A DNA stretch of 64,000 bases from Corallibacter vietnamensis (GCF_039537875.1 NZ_BAABBI010000003.1:170314-234313); one strand, 5' to 3'. Counted from the first letter of the stretch, positions 18,347-28,943 are shown. Notes: generated by a model not told the origin, from the letters alone. Numbers and translations: made by a program.

Positions 18347-19525
18347 ATGAATAAAGACGTCGTTATTGTTTCTGCTGCTAGAACTCCTATTGGAAGTTTT
18401 TTAGGATCATTATCAACAATACCAGCTCCTAAATTAGGAGCTATAGCTATAAAAGGTGCACTAGATAAAATAAATTTAAAGCCAGAAATGGTTCAAGAAG
18501 TTTTAATGGGTAATGTTGTTCAAGCAGGAACAGGACAAGCTCCTGCAAGACAAGCGGCTATTTATGCTGGTATTCCTAATACTGTTCCTTGTACCACAAT
18601 AAACAAAGTATGTGCTTCTGGAATGAAAGCTGTTATGCAAGCTGCTCAAGCAATAGCTTTGGGTGATGCTGATGTTGTAGTTGCTGGAGGTATGGAAAAC
18701 ATGAGTTTAATTCCTCATTACTTTCACGCGCGTTCTGCAACTAAATTTGGACCTGCAACCATGATAGATGGTATGCAAAAAGATGGTTTAGTAGATGCCT
18801 ATAATCAAGATGCTATGGGTGTTTGTGCTGATGCTTGTGCAACTGAATATGAATTCTCTAGAGAAGACCAAGATGCATTTGCTATTCAATCATACAATAG
18901 ATCTGCTGCTGCTTGGGAAGCAGGAAAGTTTGACAACGAAGTAGTTCCTGTTGAAGTTCCTCAACGTCGTGGTGATGCTATTATAGTAAATAAAGATGAA
19001 GAATTTACTAATGTAAAAATGGATAAAATTCCTGCTTTAAGACCTGCTTTCACTAAAGACGGTACTGTTACAGCAGCAAATGCTTCTACAATAAATGATG
19101 GTGCTGGAGCCATGGTTTTAATGAGTAAAGAAAAAGCAGAAGAATTAGGACTAAAACCACTTGCTACAATAAAAAGTTATGCTGATGCTGCTCACGAGCC
19201 AGAATGGTTTACTACTGCACCGGCTAAAGCGCTTCCAAAAGCTTTAGACAAAGCAAATATATCAATAGATGATGTAGATTACTTCGAGTTTAACGAAGCC
19301 TTCTCTGTTGTAGGATTAGCAAACATGAAAATTTTAGGTTTAAGCGATAAAAACGTAAATGTAAACGGTGGTGCCGTTTCTTTAGGACACCCACTAGGTT
19401 GTTCTGGTGTAAGAATATTAATCACCCTATTAAATGTTTTAGAACAAAACGATGCAAAAATTGGTGCTGCAGCTATTTGTAATGGCGGCGGTGGTGCTTC
19501 TGCAGTTGTTATAGAAAGAAACTAA
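18347..19525 (+). CDS. Acetyl-CoA C-acyltransferase (thiolase)
   Basis: 392 residues, typical for a homotetrameric thiolase, catalysing reversible condensation of acetyl-CoA to acetoacetyl-CoA or thiolytic cleavage of 3-ketoacyl-CoA. The acyl-accepting nucleophile is Cys89 in NKVCASGMKA. FNEAFSVV carries the second-site residues. GHPLGCSG has the catalytic His, and AICNGGGGAS the proton-transfer Cys. All four are present. The sequence does not separate a biosynthetic from a degradative role. The next gene begins 12 bp later. Confidence 0.93.
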   Translation: MNKDVVIVSAARTPIGSFLGSLSTIPAPKLGAIAIKGALDKINLKPEMVQEVLMGNVVQAGTGQAPARQAAIYAGIPNTVPCTTINKVCASGMKAVMQAAQAIALGDADVVVAGGMENMSLIPHYFHARSATKFGPATMIDGMQKDGLVDAYNQDAMGVCADACATEYEFSREDQDAFAIQSYNRSAAAWEAGKFDNEVVPVEVPQRRGDAIIVNKDEEFTNVKMDKIPALRPAFTKDGTVTAANASTINDGAGAMVLMSKEKAEELGLKPLATIKSYADAAHEPEWFTTAPAKALPKALDKANISIDDVDYFEFNEAFSVVGLANMKILGLSDKNVNVNGGAVSLGHPLGCSGVRILITLLNVLEQNDAKIGAAAICNGGGGASAVVIERN

Positions 19526-19537
19526 ACCAGAATCTAA

Positions 19538-20287
19538 ATGCAATACGGAATTTGTAATTTAAGCATTGTTCCTTTAAGGTTTGAACCATCTGACAAAAGT
19601 GAACTTGTTTCACAAGTACTCTATGGTGATTACTTTAAAGTGCTTGAACAACGTAAAAATTGGAGTCGAATTCGTCTTGCATTTGATAATTACGAAGGCT
19701 GGATAGATAATAAACAGTATCTTGAAATACTTGAAGATCAATACAGCTTTCTAAATAAGGAAACACTTAAAGTTTCAACAGATTTGGTTGAGTTTATTCA
19801 AGACAGTAACCAACAACTTTATCCAATTCCTTTAGGTGCTTGCCTTAACGGTTTATCGCTATTAAACCATACTTATGATGGTAATACCACTTCTAGTAAA
19901 AAAGAAAAAGAGTCTTTAATAAATACAGCCTTTATGTATTTAAATGCCCCATATCTTTGGGGTGGAAAAACTCCTTTTGGTATTGACTGTTCTGGTTTTA
20001 CGCAAATGGTTTATAAATTAAACGGTTATAAATTACTACGAGATGCCTCACAGCAAGCCACTCAAGGTGAAGCTTTAAGTTTTATTGAAGAAAGCGATCC
20101 TGGTGATTTAGCCTTTTTTGATAATACTGAAGGTGATATTGTACATGTTGGAATTATCATGAAAGATAATTTTATTATCCATGCACATGGAAAAGTACGA
20201 ATTGATAGATTAGATCATTCTGGTATATATAATGCCGAGTTAAGAAAACACACTCATAAACTACGAGTCATTAAAAAGATTATATAA
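19538..20287 (+). CDS. C40 (NlpC/P60) peptidase with N-terminal SH3 domain
   Basis: 249 residues. An SH3-like region at ~1-65 (LVSQVLYGDYFKVLEQRKNW) is followed by an NlpC/P60 domain from ~125. The catalytic Cys is in FGIDCSGFTQM, and the His in GDIVHVGIIM with IHAHG as the third polar position. There is no signal peptide, so it probably acts in the cytoplasm on gamma-D-Glu/diamino-acid peptides released from murein, like YkfC-type enzymes. That role is inferred from architecture and location. Confidence 0.85.
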   Translation: MQYGICNLSIVPLRFEPSDKSELVSQVLYGDYFKVLEQRKNWSRIRLAFDNYEGWIDNKQYLEILEDQYSFLNKETLKVSTDLVEFIQDSNQQLYPIPLGACLNGLSLLNHTYDGNTTSSKKEKESLINTAFMYLNAPYLWGGKTPFGIDCSGFTQMVYKLNGYKLLRDASQQATQGEALSFIEESDPGDLAFFDNTEGDIVHVGIIMKDNFIIHAHGKVRIDRLDHSGIYNAELRKHTHKLRVIKKII

Positions 20288-20322
20288 AAAAACACCGCTA
20301 AAATTTAGCGGTGTTTTTTTTG
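20285..20322. terminator. Bidirectional intrinsic terminator
   Basis: CACCGCTA pairs with TAGCGGTG, flanked by A7 on the left and T8 on the right. It lies between the convergent peptidase and TPR genes and can serve both. Confidence 0.85.
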
Positions 20323-20341
20323 ATTAAAAGGAAAAAAGACT

Positions 20342-21589
20342 CTAATTTCCTTCTAATGTTTCTAATTTAGCTTTTAAAGCTTTAAATTTTGCAGTATTAT
20401 CAATAGCACTGTATATATTCATTAACGTTTTTGTTACTTGAACATCATCTGGGTTAATTTTTAATACAGCTTCTAAATAAGGAATAGCAGATTTATATAC
20501 GGTCATTCTTTCTTCCTTAAGCTCATCATAACGCTTATTATCAGCAGCTGAACTACCTAAACCATTCATTTCTTCAATGATATCTTTCTCTTCATCAAGA
20601 ATTAATGCCGCAATATTTGTTTGAGCATTAACATAGGTAGGATCCATTTCAATTACTTTATTGTAATATTCTTTTGCCTTTTCGTTATTTCCTGATTCAG
20701 CAGAAAGAACTCCTAAATTATAAAATAAGTCAATGTTGTTAGGATCTAACTCGATAGCTTCTTCTATTAAAGATTTATAAGCATCTGTATTACCCATTTT
20801 ATACTGAAGGTTAGCTTCCGTTAATATCAAATTAACATCGCTTGGCTCATTGGCTCTAGCCTTTTTTATAGCAGCGATAGCTTCATCATTTTTGTCTAAA
20901 TTAACATAAATAAGTGCAATGTTTTTGGTTATTTCAGCTAATTTAGATTCTGTCATACGATCAACAGGTTTGATATAGTCGTCTCCTTTTACTAAAATAT
21001 CTCTTGTTGCTTTATCAAAAACTTCTTCTTCTCCTGTTTCTACATTTGTTGCATAATATTGCTTTTCTTGTCCTGTATACCCTAAATCACTTAATTTTAA
21101 GTAATGATTTAAAGCAGCATCATAGTCTTGCCCACTTACAGCACTTACAGCAGCATAATATAGATATGTTGTATCTGAAGGCACAACTCTATAAAGTTGC
21201 TCAAATTTATCAGTAGCTAGTGAGAAATTATTGCTTTTGTAAGCTTCATTTGCTTTGGTAAGAAAATCATTTTCCATCGCAGTTTTAAGTTCTGACAGTT
21301 CAGATGCATAATTATCTGAAACACTTTCTAAACTTGTTAAAGCCTCATTTATATCTGACTGGCTTCCGGTTCCGTTTGCATAAAGCGCTTTTGCATTAAG
21401 AAAGTTATATTTATCTTTTAATTTGCCATCCATAGAAGACATTAAAGACTTTGCTTGACCTAAAGCTGTTTTAGCTTCTGCATAGTTTGCATTTTTTATA
21501 GCTTTTTCAGCTGTTTTCAATTCCTTTTTTTGAGCAAAAGAAAACGTAGTTACCGATAGGGATAAAGCAACTATTAGTGTATTTTTCAT
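20342..21589 (-). CDS. Secreted tetratricopeptide-repeat protein
   Basis: 415 residues with a signal peptide (IVALSLSVTTFSFAQ, cleavage near residue 19). TPR-type helices run through most of the chain; the clearest units are IALIYVNLDKNDEAIAAIKK, the following 34-residue unit, and LFYNLGVLSAESGNNEKAKE (residues ~225-330). Likely a periplasmic or envelope scaffolding protein. No partner can be named. It lies 15 bp after gyrA and is probably cotranscribed with it, a linkage unrelated in function. Confidence 0.85.
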   Translation of the reverse strand: MKNTLIVALSLSVTTFSFAQKKELKTAEKAIKNANYAEAKTALGQAKSLMSSMDGKLKDKYNFLNAKALYANGTGSQSDINEALTSLESVSDNYASELSELKTAMENDFLTKANEAYKSNNFSLATDKFEQLYRVVPSDTTYLYYAAVSAVSGQDYDAALNHYLKLSDLGYTGQEKQYYATNVETGEEEVFDKATRDILVKGDDYIKPVDRMTESKLAEITKNIALIYVNLDKNDEAIAAIKKARANEPSDVNLILTEANLQYKMGNTDAYKSLIEEAIELDPNNIDLFYNLGVLSAESGNNEKAKEYYNKVIEMDPTYVNAQTNIAALILDEEKDIIEEMNGLGSSAADNKRYDELKEERMTVYKSAIPYLEAVLKINPDDVQVTKTLMNIYSAIDNTAKFKALKAKLETLEGN

Positions 21590-21604
21590 TTTTCTGTTTT
21601 TTTA

Positions 21605-24169
21605 TTAATTATCGTTATTATTTTGATCTTCTTGAGTATTATCAAGATTTGTACCATTTTCTATGGTTTCGCCAGATTCTAATGCTTCAGCATCAATAGT
21701 TTCATCTTCATCTTTCATTACTTTTGCTACTGCTGCTATAGAATCTTTTCCTTTTAAGTCTATAAGTTTTACTCCTTGTGTTGCACGTCCCATAACTCGA
21801 AGGTTGTTAACTGCCATTCTAATTGCAATTCCAGATTTATTAATGATCATTAAATCATCTTCATCGGTTACAGATTTAATGGCTACTAGATGACCTGTTT
21901 TTTCGGTAATAGAAATTGTTTTAACTCCTTTTCCTCCTCGGTTTGTAATTCTATAAACAGCTTCTCCATCTTCAGGATCGTCAATAAACGTACGTTTACC
22001 ATAACCATTTTCAGATACAACAAGTACAGATTCTTCTTGAGGATTTTCAATAGCGATCATACCAATTACTTCATCTTGATCGTTTGCTAGTGTAATCCCT
22101 CTTACTCCTGAAGCATTTCTACCCATTGGTCTTGTTTTAGCTTCTTCAAATCTGATGGCTTTACCAGACTTAAGTGCTAACATTACTTGACTATTACCAG
22201 TGGTTAGTTTTGCTTCTAATAGCTCATCTTCCTCTTTTATGGTAATGGCGTTAATACCGTTTGTTCTTGGTCTTGAATATTGCTCAAGTGCTGTTTTCTT
22301 TACTTGACCATTTTTTGTAGCCATAATAACGTAATGGCTGTTTATGTAGTCTTCATCTTTTAGGTCTTGCGTACAAATGAAAGCCATAACTTTATCGTCT
22401 TGCTCTATATTTATAAGGTTTTGAATAGCGCGACCTTTTGATGTTTTGCTTCCTTCAGGAATTTCATAAACACGCATCCAGAAACATTTACCTTTTTGAG
22501 TAAAGAACAACATGTATTGATGGTTTGTACCTACAAATAAGTTCTCTAGGAAATCTTCGTTTCTTGTTGTTGATGCTTTTTGACCTACGCCTCCTCTATT
22601 TTGTATTTTGTATTCTGTTAAAGATGTTCTTTTTATGTATCCAGCATGAGAAATGGTAATAACTACTTGCTCATCAGGAATCATATCTTCAATACTTAAA
22701 TCTCCACCAGCATACTCTATTATAGAACGACGCTCATCTCCGTATTTATCTTTAACAACAAGAAGCTCATCTTTAATGATATTCATACGACGCTCTTTTT
22801 TGTCTAGAATATCTTTTAGGTCTTCAATAGTTTTCATCAATTCTTCGTATTCAGAACGTAGTTTATCTTGTTCTAAACCTGTTAATTGACGTAGACGCAT
22901 CTCTACAATAGCCTTGGCTTGTATTTCAGATAGCTTAAAACGTTCTATTAACTTTTCTCGAGCCTCTTCAGCATTAGATGATGCACGAATTAAAGCTATA
23001 ACTTCATCAATATTATCTGAAGCAATTATTAATCCTTCTAATATGTGTGCACGCTCTTCAGCCTTACGTAATTCATATTTGGTACGACGCACTACAACAT
23101 CATGTCTATGCTCTACAAAATGATGAATAAGTTCTTTAAGGTTTAGTAATTGTGGTCTTCCGTTTACTAATGCAATATTATTTACACTAAAAGATGATTG
23201 TAATGCCGTGTATTTAAAAAGTTTATTTAAAACTATATTAGGTATTGCGTCTCTTTTTAATACGTAAACAATACGCATTCCATTTCTGTCAGACTCATCT
23301 CGAATTGTAGAGATACCTTCAAGTTTTTTGTCATTTACAAGATCGGCTGTTTTTTTAATCATATCAGCCTTATTTACTTGATAAGGAATTTCTGATACAA
23401 TTATACATTCTCTACCTTGTACCTCTTCAATAACCGCCTTACCTCTCATTACAATTCGTCCGCGACCTGTTTTAAAGGCTTCACGAACTCCATCATAACC
23501 ATAAATAGTTCCTCCTGTAGGAAAATCTGGCGCTTTAATGTAAGTTATTAACTCATCTATTTCTATATCATTATTATCAATATAAGCTACTGTACCATCA
23601 ACAACTTCACTTAAGTTATGCGGTGGCATATTTGTAGCCATACCTACAGCAATACCAGAAGCACCATTTACTAATAGTCCAGGTATTCTGGTAGGAAGAA
23701 CTGTTGGTTCTTGTAATGTATCGTCAAAATTTAATTTATGATCTACAGTTTCTTTATCAATATCTGCAAGCATGTCTTCAGATATTTTTCGCATACGCGC
23801 TTCGGTATAACGCATTGCTGCTGGGCTATCGCCATCTATAGATCCAAAGTTTCCTTGTCCATCAACAAGCATGTAACGCAAGCTCCACTCTTGAGCCATA
23901 CGTACCATTGTATCATAAACAGATGAATCACCATGTGGGTGATACTTACCTAAAACTTCTCCAACAATTCTAGCTGACTTCTTATGAGCTGTGTTTGACC
24001 TAACTCCTAATTCATGCATACCAAAAAGCACGCGTCTATGAACAGGTTTTAAACCATCTCTTACATCTGGTAATGCACGTGACACAATGACTGACATTGA
24101 ATAATCAATGTAAGCCGATTTCATTTCATCTTCAATATTAATTGGAATGAGTTTTTCTCCTTCTACCAT
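21605..24169 (-). CDS. gyrA: DNA gyrase subunit A
   Basis: 854 residues. The breakage-reunion domain holds the active-site tyrosine, Tyr121, in MRYTEARM. The quinolone-determining region reads HPHGDSSVYDTMVRM: the positions matching E. coli Ser83 and Asp87 are Ser82 and Asp86, i.e. wild type. The C-terminal beta-pinwheel has repeats of GR/GxxGxK type and a degenerate GyrA-box QNRGGVG, and ends in an acidic Asn/Asp-rich tail. Together with GyrB (not in window) it introduces negative supercoils. Confidence 0.98.
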   Translation of the reverse strand: MVEGEKLIPINIEDEMKSAYIDYSMSVIVSRALPDVRDGLKPVHRRVLFGMHELGVRSNTAHKKSARIVGEVLGKYHPHGDSSVYDTMVRMAQEWSLRYMLVDGQGNFGSIDGDSPAAMRYTEARMRKISEDMLADIDKETVDHKLNFDDTLQEPTVLPTRIPGLLVNGASGIAVGMATNMPPHNLSEVVDGTVAYIDNNDIEIDELITYIKAPDFPTGGTIYGYDGVREAFKTGRGRIVMRGKAVIEEVQGRECIIVSEIPYQVNKADMIKKTADLVNDKKLEGISTIRDESDRNGMRIVYVLKRDAIPNIVLNKLFKYTALQSSFSVNNIALVNGRPQLLNLKELIHHFVEHRHDVVVRRTKYELRKAEERAHILEGLIIASDNIDEVIALIRASSNAEEAREKLIERFKLSEIQAKAIVEMRLRQLTGLEQDKLRSEYEELMKTIEDLKDILDKKERRMNIIKDELLVVKDKYGDERRSIIEYAGGDLSIEDMIPDEQVVITISHAGYIKRTSLTEYKIQNRGGVGQKASTTRNEDFLENLFVGTNHQYMLFFTQKGKCFWMRVYEIPEGSKTSKGRAIQNLINIEQDDKVMAFICTQDLKDEDYINSHYVIMATKNGQVKKTALEQYSRPRTNGINAITIKEEDELLEAKLTTGNSQVMLALKSGKAIRFEEAKTRPMGRNASGVRGITLANDQDEVIGMIAIENPQEESVLVVSENGYGKRTFIDDPEDGEAVYRITNRGGKGVKTISITEKTGHLVAIKSVTDEDDLMIINKSGIAIRMAVNNLRVMGRATQGVKLIDLKGKDSIAAVAKVMKDEDETIDAEALESGETIENGTNLDNTQEDQNNNDN

Positions 24170-24430
24170 ATATTAAATTAATTAGTTTTTTTCAAAATTT
24201 CAAATCGAGCTAATATAACCAATTAAGTAGTAATGATAGGTGTTTGTTCTATCTTTTTTATTTTTTTTATTAACAATTTCCAGTACTATTTTAGTTAATA
24301 AGTAAGCTGTTAATTTTTTTGATTTTGTTAAGTTTTTTTTGTCTATTAGCAAGACACATATAATTTAAGGTATAGTTTTTGCCTTTAGTAATATGTTTTT
24401 ATTACATTTAATGCAGAAAGGATATAATTT

Positions 24431-26977
24431 ATGGATGATAATTTTTCACCTAGAGTAAAAGACGTAATCGCTTTTAGTAAAGAAGAAGCACTGCGCCTTG
24501 GACATGATTTTATAGGTACAGAACATTTAATGCTAGGGCTTTTAAGAGACGGTAATGGTAAAGCTATCAATATACTTAATGCTCTAGAAATAGATTTAAA
24601 CCACTTAAGGCGTAAAGTAGAAATATTAAGCCCTGCAAACCCAAATGTTGCAGTGGTTTCTAATGAAAAAACAAACTTGCACCTAACAAGGCAAGCTGAA
24701 CGCGCTTTAAAAACAACATTTCTTGAAGCCAAGCTATTTCAAAGCACTTCAATAAATACAGCACATTTATTGTTATGTATTTTAAGAAATGAAAATGACC
24801 CAACTACAAAGCTTCTTAATAAGTTAAAAGTTGATTACGATAACGTTAAAGAACAATTCAAGTTTATGATAACAAATGACGACGAATACATAGAACCAAA
24901 AAACCAAGCATTTGATGATGATGCGTCAGCTGGTGAAGACACACCTAAAGACAATCCGTTTAATGCGCCTTCAGGAAAAACTAATAAAAAATCTAAAACA
25001 CCTGTTTTAGATAATTTTGGTCGAGATTTAACCGCTATGGCCGAAGAAGGAAAATTAGACCCTGTTGTAGGACGAGAAAAGGAAATAGAACGTGTTTCTC
25101 AAATTTTAAGTAGAAGAAAGAAAAACAACCCATTACTTATTGGTGAACCTGGCGTAGGTAAATCAGCAATTGCTGAAGGTTTAGCAAACAGAATTGTGAA
25201 ACGAAAAGTATCTAGAATATTATTTAACAAACGTGTAGTAACACTAGATTTAGCCAGCCTAGTTGCAGGCACAAAATATCGTGGACAGTTTGAAGAACGT
25301 ATGAAAGCTGTTATGAATGAATTAGAAAAAAATGATGATATCATTCTTTTTATTGATGAAATTCACACAATTGTTGGTGCTGGTGGCGCAACTGGAAGTT
25401 TAGACGCATCAAATATGTTTAAACCTGCTTTAGCTCGTGGTGAAATTCAATGTGTTGGCGCCACTACCCTAGATGAATACAGACAGTATATAGAAAAAGA
25501 TGGAGCTCTTGAAAGACGTTTTCAAAAAGTTATTGTAGAACCTACTAGTGTTGAAGAAACTATCATGATTCTTAACAACATAAAAGGTAAGTATGAAGAG
25601 CATCACAATGTTGATTACACAGATGAGGCTATTGAAGCGTGCGTTAAGCTAACTAACAGGTATATGTCTGATAGATTTTTACCAGATAAAGCTATAGATG
25701 CACTTGACGAAGCCGGATCTAGAGTTCACATTAAAAATATTGATGTTCCTCAACAAATTTTAGATTTAGAAAAACAACTTGAAGACGTAAAAGAATCTAA
25801 ATCTTCTGTTGTTAAAAAACAAAAATATGAAGAAGCAGCAAAGTTAAGAGATGATGAAAAACGCATAGAAAAAGAACTTGCTATTGCTCAAGAAAAATGG
25901 GAAGAAGAAACAAAATTACACCGCGAAGTTGTTACTGAAGACAACGTTGCCGATGTAATATCTATGATGACCGGAATCCCTGTAAACAGAATAGCACAAA
26001 CTGAAAGCAACAAACTTGCTCAATTACCAGAACTTATAAAAGGAAAAGTAATTGGTCAAGATGAAGCCGTTGCTAAAGTTGTAAAAGCCATTCAGAGAAA
26101 CAGAGCTGGACTTAAAGATCCCAATAAGCCAATTGGTTCATTTATATTTTTAGGGCAAACAGGAGTTGGTAAAACACAATTAGCTAAAGTTCTTTCTAAA
26201 CAACTATTTGATAGCGAAGATTCACTTATTAGAATAGATATGAGTGAATACATGGAGAAATTTGCAATCTCAAGACTAATTGGTGCTCCTCCAGGATACG
26301 TTGGTTATGAAGAAGGTGGTCAACTTACAGAAAAAGTAAGACGCAAACCTTACGCTGTAATATTACTTGATGAAATAGAAAAAGCACATCCTGATGTATT
26401 TAACATGTTACTTCAAGTATTAGATGACGGCTATTTAACAGACAGTTTAGGTAGAAAAATTGATTTTAGAAATACAATTATTATAATGACCTCAAATATT
26501 GGTGCTCGTAAGCTTAAAGATTTTGGAACCGGAGTTGGATTCGGAACATCGTCACAAAAAGCGCAAGAAGATGCCAATGCAAGAAGCGTTATAGAAAACG
26601 CACTTAAAAAAGCGTTTGCTCCAGAATTCTTAAACAGAATTGATGATGTTGTTGTGTTTAACGCTCTAGAACGAGAAGATATCAATAAAATCATTGATAT
26701 TGAACTTGAAAAACTATTTGAAAGAATCAAGTTGCTAGGATACGATTTAAAACTATCTAAAAAAGCTAAAGATTTTATTGCCGATAAAGGTTTTGACAAA
26801 CAATATGGAGCAAGACCATTAAAACGTGCAATACAAAAGTATATTGAAGATACACTAGCTGAAGAAATAGTTAACTCTAAAATTGACGAAGGTGATAAAA
26901 TCTCTATGACTTTAGACGAAAAAAGTCAAGAGCTAAAAGTCACTATAGAGAAACCAAAAGATACTGCAGAATCCTAA
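24431..26977 (+). CDS. clpC: ATP-dependent Clp protease ATP-binding subunit ClpC
   Basis: 848-residue Hsp100 unfoldase that feeds substrates to ClpP. The N domain has two Clp repeats (residues ~3-145: FSPRVKDVIAFSKEEALRLG). AAA1 has Walker A GEPGVGKSA and Walker B LFIDEIHT. The middle region contains a UVR-like motif (KKQKYEEAAKLRDDEKRIEK), the mark of ClpC rather than ClpA/ClpB. AAA2 has GQTGVGKTQLAK and LLDEIEKAHPD. Divergent from gyrA with 261 bp between them; TATAGTTTTTG at about 24370 is an imperfect -7 candidate. No mcsA/mcsB or ctsR nearby. Confidence 0.96.
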   Translation: MDDNFSPRVKDVIAFSKEEALRLGHDFIGTEHLMLGLLRDGNGKAINILNALEIDLNHLRRKVEILSPANPNVAVVSNEKTNLHLTRQAERALKTTFLEAKLFQSTSINTAHLLLCILRNENDPTTKLLNKLKVDYDNVKEQFKFMITNDDEYIEPKNQAFDDDASAGEDTPKDNPFNAPSGKTNKKSKTPVLDNFGRDLTAMAEEGKLDPVVGREKEIERVSQILSRRKKNNPLLIGEPGVGKSAIAEGLANRIVKRKVSRILFNKRVVTLDLASLVAGTKYRGQFEERMKAVMNELEKNDDIILFIDEIHTIVGAGGATGSLDASNMFKPALARGEIQCVGATTLDEYRQYIEKDGALERRFQKVIVEPTSVEETIMILNNIKGKYEEHHNVDYTDEAIEACVKLTNRYMSDRFLPDKAIDALDEAGSRVHIKNIDVPQQILDLEKQLEDVKESKSSVVKKQKYEEAAKLRDDEKRIEKELAIAQEKWEEETKLHREVVTEDNVADVISMMTGIPVNRIAQTESNKLAQLPELIKGKVIGQDEAVAKVVKAIQRNRAGLKDPNKPIGSFIFLGQTGVGKTQLAKVLSKQLFDSEDSLIRIDMSEYMEKFAISRLIGAPPGYVGYEEGGQLTEKVRRKPYAVILLDEIEKAHPDVFNMLLQVLDDGYLTDSLGRKIDFRNTIIIMTSNIGARKLKDFGTGVGFGTSSQKAQEDANARSVIENALKKAFAPEFLNRIDDVVVFNALEREDINKIIDIELEKLFERIKLLGYDLKLSKKAKDFIADKGFDKQYGARPLKRAIQKYIEDTLAEEIVNSKIDEGDKISMTLDEKSQELKVTIEKPKDTAES

Positions 26978-26993
26978 TAATTAGTTTTTTAAC

Positions 26994-27028
26994 TAAAAAA
27001 AACTCCATTTTATAAATGGAGTTTTTAG
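26994..27028 (+). terminator. Intrinsic terminator after clpC
   Basis: CTCCATTT (27003-27010) pairs with AAATGGAG (27014-27021), preceded by A8 and followed by T5. Perfect stem, directly behind the clpC stop. Confidence 0.85.
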
Positions 27029-27047
27029 TTTTTTTTTAATTTAGAAT

Positions 27048-27440
27048 ATGGAGAAAAAATTAAAGTACACTTTTGGAGAATTTACTATATACAGCAACTA
27101 CATAGTGGCTGTTATGAAAGAAGGTGTTACAATATCAAATGAAAAGTATAACGCTATTGTTGATATAACTAAAAAATATTATGGCGATAGCAAACCCTTT
27201 GTATATGTAACACACCGAAAAAACTCCTACGCTATAAACCCTAAAGTTTATCTGGAAACATCAAAAATTGATAATTTATTAGGATTTGCTGTTGTAACCG
27301 GCGAAAAAATTATGATAGACAATTCAGATATAGAAAAACTTTTTCTTCAAAAGCCATTTGAAATATTTTCAACACTAGAAGATGCTTATAAATGGGCAAA
27401 TAAATTGTGTAAAAATAAATCAGATGAATCTTTAACTTAA
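27048..27440 (+). CDS. Conserved small protein, possibly STAS/SpoIIAA-like
   Basis: 130 residues, no signal peptide or membrane helix. The alternating beta/alpha pattern (YTFGEFTIYSNYIVAVMKEG, then FVYVTHRKNSYAINP and LLGFAVVTGE) and the length resemble SpoIIAA-like/STAS proteins found across flavobacteria, but I cannot assign the family firmly, and no function should be inferred. It is convergent with hutH, and the two coding ends overlap by 9 bp, so no terminator lies between them. Confidence 0.7.
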   Translation: MEKKLKYTFGEFTIYSNYIVAVMKEGVTISNEKYNAIVDITKKYYGDSKPFVYVTHRKNSYAINPKVYLETSKIDNLLGFAVVTGEKIMIDNSDIEKLFLQKPFEIFSTLEDAYKWANKLCKNKSDESLT

Positions 27441-28943
27441 AAATTCATCTACATCTACTGCCAATTGCTCTACAAACAAAATACTTTTATCAATATCTTT
27501 ATAAAGTTCTCTATCATCAGCCACAAAAGCAACTTGCTCTCTATAAGATTTTAGAAAAGACTCTATAAATTCAGAAGATTTTAAAGGCGCTCTGAATGAT
27601 AATGCTTGAGAAGCATTAAAAAGTTCTATAGATAAAATACGCTTTACATTATTAACCAATCTAAATGCTTGCGTAGCTGCATTTGCACCCATACTAACGT
27701 GATCTTCTTGACCATTACTAGACACAATACTATCAATACTTGCTGGTGATGCTAATTGTTTGTTTGCACTTACTATACTAGCAGCTGTATATTGTGGAAT
27801 CATAAATCCAGAGTTTAAACCTGGGTTATCAACTAAAAAGGCTGGTAACTCACGTAAACCTGATACTAATTGAAAAATTCTGCGCTCTGAAATATTTCCT
27901 AATTCAGCCATAGCTATTTTTAAATAATCTAACGCCAAGGCTAAAGGTTGTCCATGAAAATTACCTCCAGAAATAATTTCATCATCATTAAAAAAAATAT
28001 TAGGGTTGTCAGTCACCGAGTTTATTTCTGTAATAAATGTTTTTTCTACATAAGCTAATGTATCTTTACTTGCACCATGCACTTGCGGTATACATCTAAA
28101 CGAGTACGGATCTTGTACGTGTTTTTTAGATTGACTAATAAGTTCGCTACTATCTAAAAACTCTCTAACACGTTCAGCAGTTTTAAGCTGCCCGTTATGT
28201 GGTCTTACTAAATGTACTAACTCATTAAAAGGCTCTATCCTACCATCAAAAGCATCTAATGAAATACTTCCTATTAAATCTGCTAAATATGACAATTTAT
28301 AAGACTCTAATAGCAAGTCTATACCATACGCGCTCATAAATTGTGTTCCGTTTAGCAACGCTAAACCTTCTTTAGATTTTAATACTATGGGTTCCCAGTC
28401 AAATTTCTCTAAAACTGTTTCTGCATCATGGCGTTTTCCCTTATAATAAACTTCGCCTTTTCCTAATAATGGTAATGCTAAATGAGCTAATGGTGCTAAA
28501 TCTCCCGAAGCTCCTAAAGAACCTTGCGTATAAACAACTGGCAAAATATCGTTGTTATAAAAATCTACCAAACGTTTTATTGTAGCTACTTGCACACCAC
28601 TATGGCCGTAATGTAGCGATTGTATTTTAAGTAAAAGCATTAATTTAACAACATGCTTTGGTACACGCTCTCCAACACCACAAGCATGAGACATAACTAA
28701 ATTCTCTTGAAGTTTAGTTAAGTTTTCATTTGTAATTTTCACATTATACAATGATCCAAAACCTGTATTTATCCCATAAATTGGTTTGTCTTGATTTTTT
28801 AATTTTTCATCAAGATAACTTCTACACTTTTGAACTTTATCAATAACTTCATCAGAAAGCGCTAATTGTTTCTGTTCGTAAGTGATTTCGTATATGGTTT
28901 TTAAATCTAAAGTTTCAGATGATATATAATGAATTTGGCTCAT
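27432..28943 (-). CDS. hutH: Histidine ammonia-lyase
   Basis: 503 residues, the usual HAL size. It deaminates histidine to urocanate. The Ala-Ser-Gly triad that cyclises into the MIO prosthetic group is at residues 145-147 (GSLGASGDLAPLAHLA). The catalytic Tyr is Tyr56 in YGINTGFG. SHACGVGE with its His agrees with histidine rather than phenylalanine specificity. The rest of a hut pathway (hutU, hutI, hutG) is not in the window, so the gene stands alone here. Confidence 0.93.
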   Translation of the reverse strand: MSQIHYISSETLDLKTIYEITYEQKQLALSDEVIDKVQKCRSYLDEKLKNQDKPIYGINTGFGSLYNVKITNENLTKLQENLVMSHACGVGERVPKHVVKLMLLLKIQSLHYGHSGVQVATIKRLVDFYNNDILPVVYTQGSLGASGDLAPLAHLALPLLGKGEVYYKGKRHDAETVLEKFDWEPIVLKSKEGLALLNGTQFMSAYGIDLLLESYKLSYLADLIGSISLDAFDGRIEPFNELVHLVRPHNGQLKTAERVREFLDSSELISQSKKHVQDPYSFRCIPQVHGASKDTLAYVEKTFITEINSVTDNPNIFFNDDEIISGGNFHGQPLALALDYLKIAMAELGNISERRIFQLVSGLRELPAFLVDNPGLNSGFMIPQYTAASIVSANKQLASPASIDSIVSSNGQEDHVSMGANAATQAFRLVNNVKRILSIELFNASQALSFRAPLKSSEFIESFLKSYREQVAFVADDRELYKDIDKSILFVEQLAVDVDEFLS

